Shown piece by piece: positions 27,346-38,810 of a stretch of DNA of 64,000 bases (its first letter is position 1; every line of letters starts with the position of its first letter). Source of the DNA: Bombyx mori (taxonomy: Eukaryota > Arthropoda > Insecta > Lepidoptera > Bombycidae). The stretch is from assembly GCF_030269925.1 (NCBI RefSeq), contig NC_085116.1:4092001-4156000 (forward strand), in the 5' to 3' direction. Below the pieces are notes generated by a model that saw only the letters and a program-made list of their open reading frames with translations, was not told the DNA's origin and did no database searches. Position numbers and translations under genes: made by a program.

Positions 27346-27990
27346 AGAAACTTTCCCAGAAGTACCTATCGCAACTGAATAAAGTTTCATCTCAATTGGA
27401 CAACTGACACTCAAATATGTAAAAAAACAAAAAAAACACTTACAAACATTCATTTATATGATACAGAAGATAGATAAATTTAGTCGCATTTTACTTTTCA
27501 TATCACCAATCTTTATCATCTTTAAACACAAACTTCGTTATGAGCTAATCTTGTCCGTATCGAATACACATCTGAATACTATTCTTATTTTCTGAGTTCG
27601 AACCTTTTCCAAACGTCCATTGAGTCTATAAATATATCGTATGAACGATCTACTTACTTACACTCTTAAACTTAAATTATGCAAAGGTAACTTTCTGAGA
27701 AAAATATCTTTCTTGTATATTAATGTATGAACTTTTGCGTACTAATACGCATAGGTAAATCTGAAGTGATTCTATTTTCGTTCACATTTGACGCAGCATT
27801 AAAGCGTATTTAAAGAATTCTGGAAATAAATTTCAAAGAAAACAACCTGTTATTATTCTAAAAATGCATTCACTACGCGATGCTTCGTAGAACGTAACTT
27901 TACAGAACAAAGAACAAGAAAACTTGAAATTATTAGTCGTATTAGTAGTAGTAGTATTAGTATAATATTAGTCGACTTGGGAACTTTGTA
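27346..27990. other. Intergenic, nothing recognised
   Basis: AT-rich; a short (TAG/TAT)n stretch lies just before the Bm1 copy. Confidence 0.4.
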
Positions 27991-28441
27991 GTCGTCGTGG
28001 CCTAACGGATAAGACGTCCGGCGCATTCGTGTCGAAGCGATGCACCGGTGTTCAAATCCCGCAGGCGGGTACCAATTTTTCAAATGAAATACGTACTCAA
28101 CAAATGTTCACGATTGACTTCCACGGTGAAGGAATAACATCGTGTAATAAAAATGAAACCCGCAAAATTATAATTTGCGTAATTACTTACTGGTGGTAGG
28201 ACCTCTTGTGAGTCCGCGCGGGTGGGTACCACCACCCTGCCTATTTCTGCCGTGAAGCAGTAATGCGTTTCGGTTTGAAGGGTGGGGCAGCCGTCGTTAC
28301 TAAACTTGAGACCTTAGAACTTGTATCTCAAGGTGGGTGGCGCATTTACGTTGTGTATGTCTATGGGCTCCAGTAACCACTTAACATCAGGTGGGCTGTG
28401 AGCTCGTCCACCCATCTAAGCAATAAAAAAAAAAAAAAAAA
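27991..28441 (+). mobile_element. Bm1 SINE, full length
   Basis: Complete tRNA-derived SINE. The head GTCGTCGTGGCCTAACGGAT includes a pol III A-box-like TGGCCTAACGG, then GCACCGGTGTTCAAATCCC, a B box with one change (GTTCAAATCC), the body with AAATGAAATACGTACTCAAC, and the 3' end CATCTAAGCAATA followed by a run of A. About 450 bp, the usual Bm1 length. Confidence 0.95.
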
Positions 28442-28849
28442 GAATACCACAAAATACATTCATTACACGCTTACATAATTAATGTGCGTTTATGATCGTT
28501 CAGTAAGTAGCTCGGACGTGATTGATGGAAACTCTGTTATGTCTTTGTGGAAAATACTGACGTTGATTAATCGACTAAAAATGGAATCTGTGGGCAGCTG
28601 GTCCGAGGAAATCGTGGACGGAAATAAATATCAGTTCCTTCTTATAGGAAAATAATGATAGGACTGGGGTCAGGATAAATAAAACATCTTCACCGAAGTA
28701 TCTATTAATTTTGAAGAATTTGAATTAATACTTTGGTAAAGAGTTATTTATTTATTACAACAATAATTGAGGGTAGATTTTACTATCACAATTCACTTCT
28801 TCGCTTTCTTGAGTTGAGCCATTCGTCGTTTCGCTTCAAATAGAACTGT
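28442..28849. other. Spacer beside the heat-shock-type promoter; no ORF
   Basis: No coding region. Reading minus from 28849, the sequence is an A-rich leader (GAAGCGAAACGACGAATGGC, AAGAAAGCGAAGAAG) like those of insect hsp70 mRNAs, then becomes AT-rich with AATAAATAA at about 28744-28752. Confidence 0.4.
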
Positions 28850-29074
28850 CTTTATATCCCCGATGTCACGCTTTCAAAATCGTGTCGACCAATTTTCCAA
28901 AACATTCTCAATACAACTGGAACATTCGAGAATGTTCTAGACTCATTTCGCTTATGTCGAGAACATTCTCGAGGCCATTAGAATACTTTCGATAGAACTA
29001 CACTGAGACATTGTTCTAGAACATTCTACAAACATTTACAGAAAGTTCGAGAGAGTTTCGGTTGTTTGTATATC
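28850..29074. promoter_or_regulatory. Heat-shock-element array with TATA boxes on both sides
   Basis: Perfect four-unit HSE GAAnnTTCnnGAAnnTTC at 28920-28937. Further units: GAACATTC at 28961-28968, TTCTAGAACATTC at 29014-29026, GAAAGTTCGAGAG at 29041-29053, and in-register TTC at 28895 and 28905. On the minus side TATAAAG is at 28856-28850; on the plus side TATAT is at 29069-29073, 11 bp beyond the last HSE. HSF trimers bind such arrays to drive heat-shock genes. No heat-shock coding region lies within 1 kb on either side. Confidence 0.7.
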
Positions 29075-29204
29075 AGTTTTTGCTCTCTGAGAACTGATGG
29101 CGTTGCTCGTACCTGTATAACAGCCCAATGCGTTGGATTAGATCCGTACCACCTCTGATTCTACCATCTTTGAGTAGCCAAACGTGGTCACGACCCTTAA
29201 ACAT

Positions 29205-29452
29205 GGTGGTGTAGGAAGGACCTGTTGGGAGTCCGCACGGGTAGGTACCACCGCCCTGCCTATTTCTGCCGTGAAGCAGTAATGCGTTTCGGTCTGAAGG
29301 GTAGGGCAGCCGTTGTAACTATACTGAGATCTTAGAACTTATATCTCAAGGTGGGTGGCGCATTTACGTTGTAGATGTCTATGGGCTCCAGTAACCACTT
29401 AAAACCAGGTGGGTTGTGAGCTCATCCATCCATCTAAGCAATAAAATAAATA
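29205..29452 (+). mobile_element. Bm1 SINE, 5'-truncated
   Basis: Starts near GGTGTAGGAAGGACCTGTTG and runs to CCATCTAAGCAATAAAATAA. Lacks the tRNA-like head and hence the pol III promoter. Lies about 130 bp downstream of the plus-side TATA of the HSE array. Confidence 0.9.
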
Positions 29453-29929
29453 AAAAACATGAAAAACCTGACTGGAGGAAGAGGAAACTAAATATACGTA
29501 AGAACAGTTATAATTGCAAAAAAGGCAGTACAAGAGACCCATAACACTACTGAGTCATTAGGGCCACCCCTGTTAAAATATAATGTTGAAAATAAATAAG
29601 TAAATATTTATCTTGTTATATTTTTGTATGAAAATTTTTAATAATACCTATTACACTCACATTACGTAAATAAGTCTGTACTGTCGGATTCATTAAGAAG
29701 AATTGCTACTTCATTATTCATTAGAACATATAAAGTTCATCTCTTTGATGTGGCACGAAGAGTAATATACCTCGGAACGTGAACTAAACTAATTACTTGG
29801 AATCAAAACAATCGAGCCCGATTGAAACATCTTAATGTTATTGGAACACTAAGGTCGTGTCGATACATCGCGGCGTACAAAGGAATTTTATCAGAATTTA
29901 CAATTATATTGTAACGGTATGTACCATTT
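29453..29929. other. Intergenic, nothing recognised
   Basis: AT-rich spacer; no gene or repeat family recognised. Confidence 0.4.
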
Positions 29930-30262
29930 TTTTTTTATTTTATGATTGAAAGTTTACTGGTGGCCCGAAGGCCTTTCCAGTTTCACCAGGACAGGTGGGC
30001 GAGCAAAGGCTCAGCCAAGAGGTGTGGGATTTGCTAACAACTGCCCGAGCGCCTCCGAAGGAGACCTAACAACTCAAGAGCAATTGTTTCGCGAATGAAT
30101 CTACTACCGGATCGGAATCGCGACCCGCTGAGAAGATCCGGCGAGAAACTCAGCGGGCTGATGCATGGGTTAGGTTGCACGTCGACCTCTTTGTCGAGTT
30201 CGACGAGTACGGTTACTGGGGTCCCTAAGCCTGCCCCTAGTAATAGAGCTGAAGGCATCTAA
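29930..30262 (-). mobile_element. LINE 3' end, family K, reverse
   Basis: T-run, then TTTACTGGTGGCCCGAAGGC and GAGAAGATCCGGCGAGAAAC, matching 13889-14235 throughout. The minus-strand frame at 30034-30258 is the partly open end of its ORF. Sequence to about 30410 may continue the element. Confidence 0.7.
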
Positions 30263-30410
30263 TGCAAAGGTTATTGGATCTGATGGATCCGTAAGGACGT
30301 GTCCTTAGGCCTGACGAAGCATCAAAGCTAGGCCTCGACTCCCCGCAACTTCAAGCAGAACTAGCACTTTTCTGGTAATCTGAGCGTGGACACTTACTGG
30401 GACGGTGGTA

Positions 30411-31030
30411 GATCTTATCTTTTTCATGACTGACAAATGGAAAATTTACTTGTTTCCTTTTTAATGGAAGCGCACGTTTGGGTATTTACCGTTAGGAACG
30501 TAAGAAAATTTGGGTTAGATAAGATTGAGATAAAAACAAGCAATTTCTTCTCGCCTCCAAATAAAAAAATAGCGATTATAATAAAATTGAAACATTAACA
30601 TGATAATAATTTATACATTATGAGAGATACTATTTCTTATATGTAGAGAAAACAGAGATAAAATACAAGAAGAGAACAAGAACACATCGACCCCCGATGA
30701 CAAATATCATGACTAAGATTATCGACCCAGACATTAGCGATATGAGCAGCATCCAAAAATGCTAAAAGAAAACTTAATTGGTAAACATTTTTCTCTCTTA
30801 TACCTCAATAATTCATATAACATTAAACAGCCCGAAATTCTGAGATTTAATTTCGTTACATTACCGAAAAACTCATGCATCAAGCAAATTCTAATAAATG
30901 TTTGTAGGCCCGATCCCAAAGTTTTGTACCGTAATTATATTCAGGGTATGTAGCAGAAGTTTGTCTGTACGTTAAAGATATTTTAGTATGTTTTTACGAA
31001 ATTATTTATCACATAATTTTTCTACGCGGC
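30411..31030. other. Intergenic, nothing recognised
   Basis: AT-rich; overlapping small ORFs at 30734-30953 have no family resemblance. Confidence 0.4.
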
Positions 31031-31059
31031 TTTGTTTTACTCAATTGATTTTGATAATA

Positions 31060-31535
31060 AGTACTATTTATTAACACGCTTTTAGTAGCTTCAGACGTAT
31101 GTATGTTTGTAACGGAATCTGTGAACATGATTTTGATCCCCTTCAAAACGTCGGATTAACGCGAAATTTGGTATACTTACTAAGGACAGATGACAATTCA
31201 ATATTTAAAAAAAATTGAAAAAATAGAAATTCAACTAAAAAAAAAAAATAGTTTAAAAAAAACTAACAAAACGCTTTTATAGAAAATCCAACTAAAAAAT
31301 AGAAAATAAATTTTGCTTTTCAGGATATTATCAAAATAACCCTTCTACTCATATCTGTTTATAAAATATTTATAACTACTGATACCATGGACCCCACGCT
31401 TTTTTTTACAATAAAATCATTTTTTCTTACGCTGTTTTTAAATCAAATTAATTAAAATTTATTTTCTATTTTTTAGTTGGATTTTCTATAAAAGCGTATT
31501 TTGTTATAATAGTTTTTTTAAACTATTATTTATTC
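31060..31535. mobile_element. Fold-back element with arms of about 67-74 bp
   Basis: Arm 31248-31314 (TAACAAAACGCTTTTATAGA, AAATCCAACTAAAAAATAGA) is the near-perfect inverse of 31454-31527 (TCTATTTTTTAGTTGGATTT, TCTATAAAAGCGTATTTTGT); the loop is about 140 bp. Upstream, GTAACGGAATCTGTGAACAT and AACGTCGGATTAACGCGAAA look like the body of an interspersed repeat. No coding capacity seen. Confidence 0.7.
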
Positions 31536-32057
31536 CGTCAGAACCAACATGCGTGACCTGCTACGAAGCTCCTTTCGGAGGCTAAGAACGGTTATGATTG
31601 AGGAGTATGTTATCTTTTAAAAACATAATACAATAAACCACTAATGAAGGTGCTAGGTGCCTATTTAAGGTCACATTGATAAAGAATATCAGTGCTTTTA
31701 AGACAAAAAAATATATATTTATAAAAAAATTGTATTCCAAAATCAGTTTATGCAAATTCAAATGTAAAAATCGAAAAAAAAATTAACTAAATGTGTTTTT
31801 TTTTACGTGAAATTGCAAATCGCGTCCTGATTTGTAGAAAATATACACGATTTATTTAAAATAACTCGTTCGTCCCTCGGGCGTACATTTTCACAGTTCA
31901 ATCGGTTTTCCAATAAATGTGAGCATTCCATAATCTGTTAGCTTCTACGCGTTTGCTACGCTTGCTACGAACGTAACTCGTGTAGGATTTGACAATAACG
32001 TGATTTCTGATTTCACATCACAGTATTCCATAAACATGATATGTAACTTTAGTACGC

Positions 32058-32715
32058 TTATATCAAATCAAATCAAATCAAATCAAATCAAATCAAATCA
32101 AAAAAATTTTATTCAACATAAATGAAAGTACATACTTGTTGAACGTCAAAAGAACTACCGCCAATTCACAAGAACTAGCCTCCGTCCTGAGAAGAATTGG
32201 CAAGAAACTCAGCGGGCATGTTTTTTTTTTTTAATAAATTATTATTTATTATTTTTTTAATATTACATTATTTTTTTTAAATATGAGTTTTTTACAATGA
32301 GTATTATAACGTAACAATTACTACAATATTGAAATGCCCGGAGCGAGCAACTCATTCCCACTTTGTGCAATCTTCTAGATAATCATTGACTTTATAGTAA
32401 GCTTTATTGCACAGATGTTCTTTAACAGTTTTCTTAAACCTATGTATATGTAGGTTCTGAACATCTTGTGGGATTTTGTTGTACAGGCGCACAGACAAAC
32501 ACCCGAATGAATTTCGTATCTTATGTAACCTACTCATCGGCACAACAAGCTTGTGTTTGTTCCTAGTATTTCTATTATGTATGTCCGACTTTTTAGGAAA
32601 CTCCTCAATATGTTTACGAACATACATCAAATTTTCAAAAATGTACTGGGATGGCATAGTGAGAACTTTAATTTCTTTAAATTTCTCCCTCAGGGATTCC
32701 CTTGAGTGTATCTGA
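32058..32715 (-). mobile_element. CR1-like LINE, 3' part with pentanucleotide tail
   Basis: The minus strand carries an ORF (32657-32352), then a 3' UTR with GCTGAGTTTCTTGCCAATTC and GTTGAATAAAATTTTTTTGA, ending in seven to eight TTTGA units (32062-32104 on the plus strand). Short tandem 3' ends are typical of CR1-like elements. Related short copy at 13078-13262. Confidence 0.75.
32352..32657 (-). pseudogene. CR1-like reverse transcriptase C-terminal fragment
   Basis: About 100 residues: SQYIFENLMYVRKH, NTRNKHKLVVPMSRLHKIRN, then GCLSVRLYNKIPQDVQNL and FKKTVKEHLCNKAYYKVNDY. This is the terminal region of lepidopteran CR1-like pol proteins (thumb and C-terminal extension). The palm and catalytic YxDD are not present, so the copy is 5'-truncated and cannot act. 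Confidence 0.75.
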
Positions 32716-33489
32716 ATTCGGTACTGTCATATCATATTATAATTGTATTTTTCTTTAATCCTCTAAGTAAAACTTGTGAATTAACGTAGGTTTTGTGTGG
32801 TAGAACAACGGTACCTTTAGAGATGAAGAAAGTTTTATTTCATTGCATTTTTTTTGTTTCTATGAATATTTCTATAGCTCTATTGATGCCTAGACGTACA
32901 AAGTATATTAATATTCCTGCAATACAATAAAAAAATGGACATCACAAAAAAGGACGACGGTCCAATATTATTATACACACATATGTACATACATTTCGAT
33001 TCTCAAAATTGAAACACGAACACACCGACATGCATGCTCTTAAAACATTAAAAGCAAGAAGAAGTCTCCTGAGAAATAAAGCACGTAAAATCCATTGTCG
33101 AAGGGAGAACTTGGAATATAAACAAAGTATTACCTGTGGTATTACGTGGGAACGAAGCGAAAACAAGATCCGACGTAATATAAAATCAAGATAACCTGTT
33201 TTCACGTGAAGCCGTCTTCATGTACAAACAACTTTGTGGTGAAGACGAACGAAATTTATCCTCCTTAATAGTTTTTTTTTCTCCTTTATAACCGCAATAT
33301 TATTTAGATAACTATAAAATTATTATTATTTGAAACAGAAAAACTCTATCGTATGTCATCTATATACAGAAATATAAATACAACATGACTGTAAGTAAGG
33401 CATTTCAGGAACAAACAAATAAATAAAGCATATATTATTAATTGAGTATTTTCGTCGGTTTTCAAGAGTAGTAGGAAAAATACAGTGTA
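32716..33489. other. Intergenic, nothing recognised
   Basis: No supported gene; the overlapping sense/antisense ORFs at about 32942-33205 have no family resemblance. Confidence 0.4.
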
Positions 33490-33626
33490 CAGCGCGCTGT
33501 ATGACGCCGTGGACAGGGGAAAGTGGAAAAACATCTTAAGATTGAAGCTCATGGGTGATGGTGGTCACGACCCTCAGACAGGAGGAACACGATTCGAGGA
33601 GGAGGAGGAGGAGGAATAATTTAAAA
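33490..33626 (+). mobile_element. LINE pol C-terminal scrap ending in (GGA)n
   Basis: The + frame reads LYDAVDRGKWKNILRLK and GGHDPQTGGTRFEEEEEE, similar to the last residues of RTE-type pol. It passes straight into a GGA microsatellite (33596-33619). Confidence 0.5.
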
Positions 33627-33822
33627 CCACTATTACGGTTTTATGTCGGTTAAAAATAAAATAAAATAAAAAATCAATTTTATATTCATAATATTTTTTT
33701 CGTTGATTCCCGATTCAAATAATATACCAATATACCGTACATATACCTATAACCAATAATACATTTAATATATAAATAATATATGAGAGGAATCTAATGA
33801 CACATCTTATGTTGAAATCGGT

Positions 33823-34410
33823 TTTTTTTTCTATCTATTCGCTGGTAGCCTAAGAGGCTATTCCAGCCACGCCCGACGGGTAGGTGAGCTCACGGGCTCA
33901 ACCTGAGAGGACACTAGCCCTAGCAAGAGTAGGGCTTCTAGTCCTAGTAAGAGAAATGTTTGGCAGAATCTACCACCGGATCGGAATTGAGACCTACTGA
34001 GAAGATCCGGCGAGAAACTCAGTGGGCTGTGTCTATAGGTTAGTTCGCTCGTCGACTTGTTCGACGAGGACGGTGACTAGTGCTTGAGGGTCTCAAAAGC
34101 ACCGAGAGTGAATTCGGGAGATCCGACATGTTTCGGGCAACGGCGGCTTTCACACTTCCTTAAGATACTTACGAATCGGTAATAGATTTAGGTCGCGGTG
34201 AAGAGCTACATTCCTCGCATACCATGGTGCTCCGACGGCTATTCTGCAGAAACGGTGGATTACCTGTAGAGAGTTAATGAGTGTACGGGCCGCGTGAGCG
34301 AACACTACACTTGCATAAGTCATGACAGAACATATGCAAGTTTTGTAGAGAGTCACCTTGTTACGAAGGGACAATTTACTACCCTTGCAGATCAAGGGTG
34401 AAATCCATTA
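33823..34410 (-). mobile_element. Jockey-like LINE (family J), 3' part with pol coding
   Basis: The longest family J copy. The minus strand reads pol coding (34395-34150), then GCCGGATCTTCTCAGTAGGT, GGTGGTAGATTCTGCC and CTCACCTACCCGTCGGGC. This copy shows that the shorter J tails elsewhere are retrotransposon 3' ends. Confidence 0.8.
34150..34395 (-). pseudogene. Jockey-like reverse transcriptase C-terminal fragment
   Basis: 81 residues: SKLSLRNKVTLYKTCICSVM, TYASVVFAHAARTLINSLQV, FCRIAVGAPWYARN and LHRDLNLLPIRKYL. These motifs follow the RT domain in jockey-clade pol (LYKTxIRPVMTYA...AHAARTHI...VGAPW). N-terminal endonuclease and RT core are absent; the frame ends in stops. Confidence 0.85.
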
Positions 34411-36439
34411 AAAGATTTAGTTCTACTATATAGAATGAGTCGTATAGGTACATACGCGCGATAAATGTTATCCTCGACCGGCAGACTGCTAAAAAATGGA
34501 AGCCGACTTCAAATGTAAACCATTACCAAAAACTTACAAAAACCTCATTAGATGAAAAGAAAAAACAACTTAGTTAATGTTTCTGAGGAAATTTGTATTC
34601 ACCTATAGGCAAAAAATATGTTATTTAAATTAAGAACGTAGGTTTTTTGGTATTCGAAGTATGTTTCAAAACGAATTCATAAAGCGCTGTTTTCTTTATA
34701 CGATTATATTATTTTTTATCCAACTAAAAGAACATCGGACATATTTTATTTTATTTCATAAAACCTATCAAGGCTGTTTGTTTTGATCACATTATACAAT
34801 GTAAAAATCAAAATGTACAATTTTGATTCTTATCGTGTCTACTATATTAAGTAATTTTGTCTTGTGATTAAAATATTTTTTAACTAAAGAAATTCTAAAC
34901 TTGATTGTTTTGTTGTTAGCGATGATTGGCAGATTAGCTTCCGTCTAACCTCTTGAAAAACAGCTATCAGAATCTATGGATACCATTACAATTAGGCTGG
35001 GGCCATCTTGACGAGGGAGTACTTATCAAACTGTAATACATGAATTTCTATAAATCCTATAGAATGATAAACAAGCGTACCGTAGTGATTAAAGACTAGT
35101 AGTAGTGAGTAATGACAGATTAAAAACATAACGAGAAACATAAGAAAGCAAATAACATATACATACGTATGTAGTTAAGATTAATGACTGTATTACTTGT
35201 CCGCCATTGTCTTACTAATATGTACAGCCAGTTCACGGATATTACTTACTAAAGAGATAAGTATTTATTTTCATTTAATACTGCGAAGCCGTCACGCGTT
35301 CAGTTTTTGAGGCTGAAAAAGCTGTTAACAATACAAATTAATCAAGATGAGTGACAGCATCCAAGTTGTGGGCTCCTGGCAGCGTAGGACAGGGTCATAT
35401 TCTCAACTTTGTCTTCTTTGTCTCGTCTCAACTTTGAATTAAAAAAAAACAAGTTTTATTTTACATATTGCTTATTAAAGACGGTGGTACCTACTTATGC
35501 GGGCTTACAGTACTAGACAAAGACTTTAATAAAACAACAAACTAATTGTTTTTAACAAAACATAAAACTTCACTTTGTTTCCACAATGCTTAAATTAATA
35601 TTTATTGTCTTTCTCTTCGTAACGCCAGCCTCGGGGAGATGAGCCTTAAAGTTGTTAGTTTTAAAATATAAGCGCACTCAACAATGAATATCAATTAGTG
35701 CCTTTTGTTCTCGACCTTTATAAACACGATTAGTGTAATTTAAATTAAGTTTTTTTCTATTTATTTTAAAGATCAACCATTATATTAATACAAATAATTA
35801 ATTAATAGATCATTATATTAATACGTGAAGCAAAAACTTTGTATCCCTTTTTACGAAATTTGCGCGGACGGAGGAATATGAAATTTTCCACACTTATAGA
35901 GAATATAGAGAAGAAGTGCACAATGCTAATATTTTTTTAAAATAATGCATAATATATACATTAAATCAATAAAGAAAACATTACACACACTACATACCAT
36001 GTATTTGACGCACACACGCATGCATACTATTTATTGTCAAACTTTTGTTCTTGACGTCTGTTGTCAAATTGAGATTAAATATTGTTTGACTTTGTTAATA
36101 TTTTTTATAGTGTAGTCTTGGCGAAATTTGTGATTATAGAAGTATAAAATACAATCATAATAGTGTACAAACTTACAATTCCAATTAATTATAGTCGAAT
36201 TTCGACTACCGCGGGACCTCTCGTAATTATAAATTGTTACTAGACTAGAACACTTTTCTTCGACCAGAGGCAGTTTATGACGGAGTAAAATTTTACCCTG
36301 AACCATTTAACTTTCGTAGCCGTCGATCGTTACTTCTCGAAACCTAAAAAATGTGATTGGATCCTTCTTAAGTATTCCCAGAGTTATGTATTAGGTCTCA
36401 CCACAAATTGGTTTTAAAAAGTAATTAACCTAAGTTACC
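34411..36439. other. Intergenic, nothing recognised apart from a Bm1 scrap
   Basis: AT-rich, no supported gene. A Bm1-like scrap GGTGGTACCTACTTATGCGG lies near 35482-35510. Confidence 0.4.
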
Positions 36440-36700
36440 CTTAAGACGTGGTGGGTAAGACGCCCGATGCACTCGTATCGAGCAATGCGACTATGCCGGT
36501 GTTAAAATCTCACAAGAAATTAATAAATTTTCTTATGAAATACGTGCTTACCATATGTTCACGAAAGGATTATAATTTTCGTAATCACTGGTGGCAAACT
36601 TATACGGATAAGCACCAACCACCACTCTGCCCATTTCTGTCGTATATACATCACGCGTTCTAGTTTGAAGGATCGAACGACTGTTATACTATACAGTTGA
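36440..36700 (+). mobile_element. Bm1 SINE relic, diverged
   Basis: Order of Bm1 is kept with many changes: GTGGGTAAGACGCCCGATGC, ATGCCGGTGTTAAAATCTCA, CTTATGAAATACGTGCTTAC and CACCACTCTGCCCATTTCTG. Ends near GAAACTC. Confidence 0.65.
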
Positions 36701-37249
36701 AACTCATTTTAATGACTGAAGTGATGATTTTTGAACCGATTCTGCAATAAAAAACGGCTAGGTACATGTTTCTGACATTGCCAATGTCCATGGGCGGCGC
36801 TGGCTACTCTATACCATTTGTGCCTTAAGTACCTTTACCTCAGATGTTCATAAATAATTTGCTTTTAATTTCATTAATACAGCCGACGGCCCTTGTCATT
36901 TAACAGAGAAATAAAAACGTTAGACTGAAAGACCAGTGTTTTTAAAATGTACGTAATTTTGCAGCATTGAAACGTGCACATATTCTTTAAATAAACGTAT
37001 TTAGGTCGTTAAATACAGAATACCACTAAGCAGAAACCACATACAATGGAGTGGAGCCTGTGAAATACGACTATTAGTTTCAGGTTTTATTGCCAACACG
37101 CGTAATTTATAAAAGCTAGGTTTAAAGCAAAAATACTACGTGTTTTTATCGTAAATAGTCGGGCTACAGATTTGACAGGTTACCGGGCCCCATAACACTT
37201 CAAAACGAATACCACCCCTCACTTAAAGATGTCAGGTAAGTTAGAATTT

Positions 37250-37505
37250 CTACTGTTGGTAGGGAGTATTGTAAGTAAGCATGGATAAGTACCACCCTTC
37301 CTATATCCACTGCGAAGTAGGAATACGTTCCGGCTTGAAGGGTGCGACAGCATTCTACTATTTATATAACTAATACTATACTATACTTAGACCTCATGTC
37401 TCAAGGTGGGTGGCGGCAATCACGTTGCGATCAATATGGGAACTAATAAACATTTAACGCCAGGTACTAACGCCTTGAACTCATTAATTCGCCTATTAAA
37501 AAATT
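37250..37505 (+). mobile_element. Bm1 SINE relic, diverged
   Basis: TGGATAAGTACCACCCTTCC, GCTTGAAGGGTGCGACAGC, ATGTCTCAAGGTGGGTGGCG and ACATTTAACGCCAGG align with the Bm1 3' half. Confidence 0.65.
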
Positions 37506-37740
37506 AAATAAAGACAAGATACCTTACTCATTCGTGACAAATTAAGCAGGTTAGTTAGTATCAAAATTTGGTCAACATTAATAAAAGGCCGTAAGCTAGT
37601 ATTTTCTCATGTGTTAACGATGCCGGATATATACCATACAAGAACAAATATACGCAGAACTCTCTCTCCAAAAATCTCTCACGAAGATATATGCGTACTT
37701 CAACTGAAAAACGAACACCAAACGCATTACCACTACACGG

Positions 37741-37808
37741 CACCGATCCATTAACGGTGCTTTTAGGTACCATAAGCACCGGTTACCGTCCTCGTCGAAC
37801 CCGTCTGA
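37741..37808 (+). mobile_element. Family J LINE fragment
   Basis: CGATCCATTAACGGTGCTTT and CACCGGTTACCGTCCTCGTC match the start of the family J tail; it ends at CGAACCCGTC, beside a mariner end. Confidence 0.7.
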
Positions 37809-37812
37809 ACCC

Positions 37813-37888
37813 ATGAAGGTTCTATGTCTATTCGATGTACCTACTACAATAAAACGGCAATTTCATACTTTAACCCCTATTATTTCTC
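37813..37888 (-). mobile_element. Truncated mariner end
   Basis: CCATGAAGGTTCTATGTC, then CAATAAAACGGCAATTTCAT and ACTTTAACCCC. This is the reverse complement of the first 70 bp of the element at 59645-60613, terminal repeat included, so it is one end of the same family. Confidence 0.75.
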
Positions 37889-37964
37889 ACCTGAACATCA
37901 CAATTAGAAATAAACACTACAATTAAGAAAGCTTTAATTCAATGGTACATACATACATATAATT

Positions 37965-38307
37965 TTTTTTATTGCTTAGATGGGTGGACGAGCTCACAGC
38001 CCACCTGGTGTTAAGTGGTTACTGGAGCCTATAGACATCTACAAAGTAAATGCGCCACCCACCTTGAAATATAATTTCTAAGGTCTCAGTATAGTTACAA
38101 CGGCTGCCCCACCCTTCAAAGCTTGCTTCACGGCAGAAATAGGCAGGGTGGTGGTACCTACCCGTGCGGCCTCACAAGAGGTCCTACCACCAGTGATTAC
38201 GCAAATTATAATTTTGCGGGTTTCAGTTTTATTACACGATGTTATTCCTTCACCGTGGAAGTCAATCGTGAACATTTGTTGAGTACGTATTTCATTAGAA
38301 AAATATA
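37965..38307 (-). mobile_element. Bm1 SINE, missing the tRNA-like head
   Basis: Poly-T, ATTGCTTAGATGGGTGGACG, CACCTTGAAATAT, GAGGTCCTACCACCAGTGAT and TGTTGAGTACGTATTTCATT. A small deletion removes part of the CGCATTACTG segment. Confidence 0.9.
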
Positions 38308-38810
38308 TTCAGATTTAGCAACAAATTTTAGAAATTGTTCTTCATGACTTCGGCACAATTAATTTGTAACGTGCCGAATAATTAAACGGGCGAGCCTTTC
38401 AGTTCCTTTGTAAAGAGAATTTGTATCGGAACAAAACTTTGTCTTACACAATTTGGATAAGACCCTTTTAATAAATTATTCCATATTAGGAAATCTCAAG
38501 TAACTATAATATTAAATGTGTATTAGTGTACTTATACATGAGACTATTAAAGATATGGTAGGTATATTATGTATGTATCTTCTATGATATTTCGTACTTT
38601 GATTTAAAAAATTGGTAAATGAATAAAACACCCTATCTGATTATAAATTTAAAGTTTATAAACATTATAAATATTAACATTTGTAAAACCCATGGTAAAG
38701 CCGCTTAGAATTTCTCTGTAGACTTATTTGAAAGAGAACATAGTATAGAACCCAAAAACACTGCAAACGCGAGTTCATAGGTCCATAAATCCATAATACA
38801 ACCTTTAATC
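38308..38810. other. Intergenic, nothing recognised
   Basis: AT-rich spacer. Confidence 0.4.

Noticed and set aside
27991..28080. tRNA gene
   Set aside because: The A/B-box-bearing sequence is the tRNA-derived head of a Bm1 SINE, followed by the SINE body; the same applies at 55954, 58881 and 57886.
28793..28870. Minus-strand frame ending in a lysine-rich tail (AQLKKAKK, stop) beside AATAAATAA
   Set aside because: A stop lies a few codons upstream and there is no acceptor; it is better read as the A-rich leader after the minus TATA of the HSE array.
32062..32104. CRISPR-like or satellite array
   Set aside because: Perfect 5-bp units without spacers; it is the microsatellite tail of a LINE in a eukaryotic genome.
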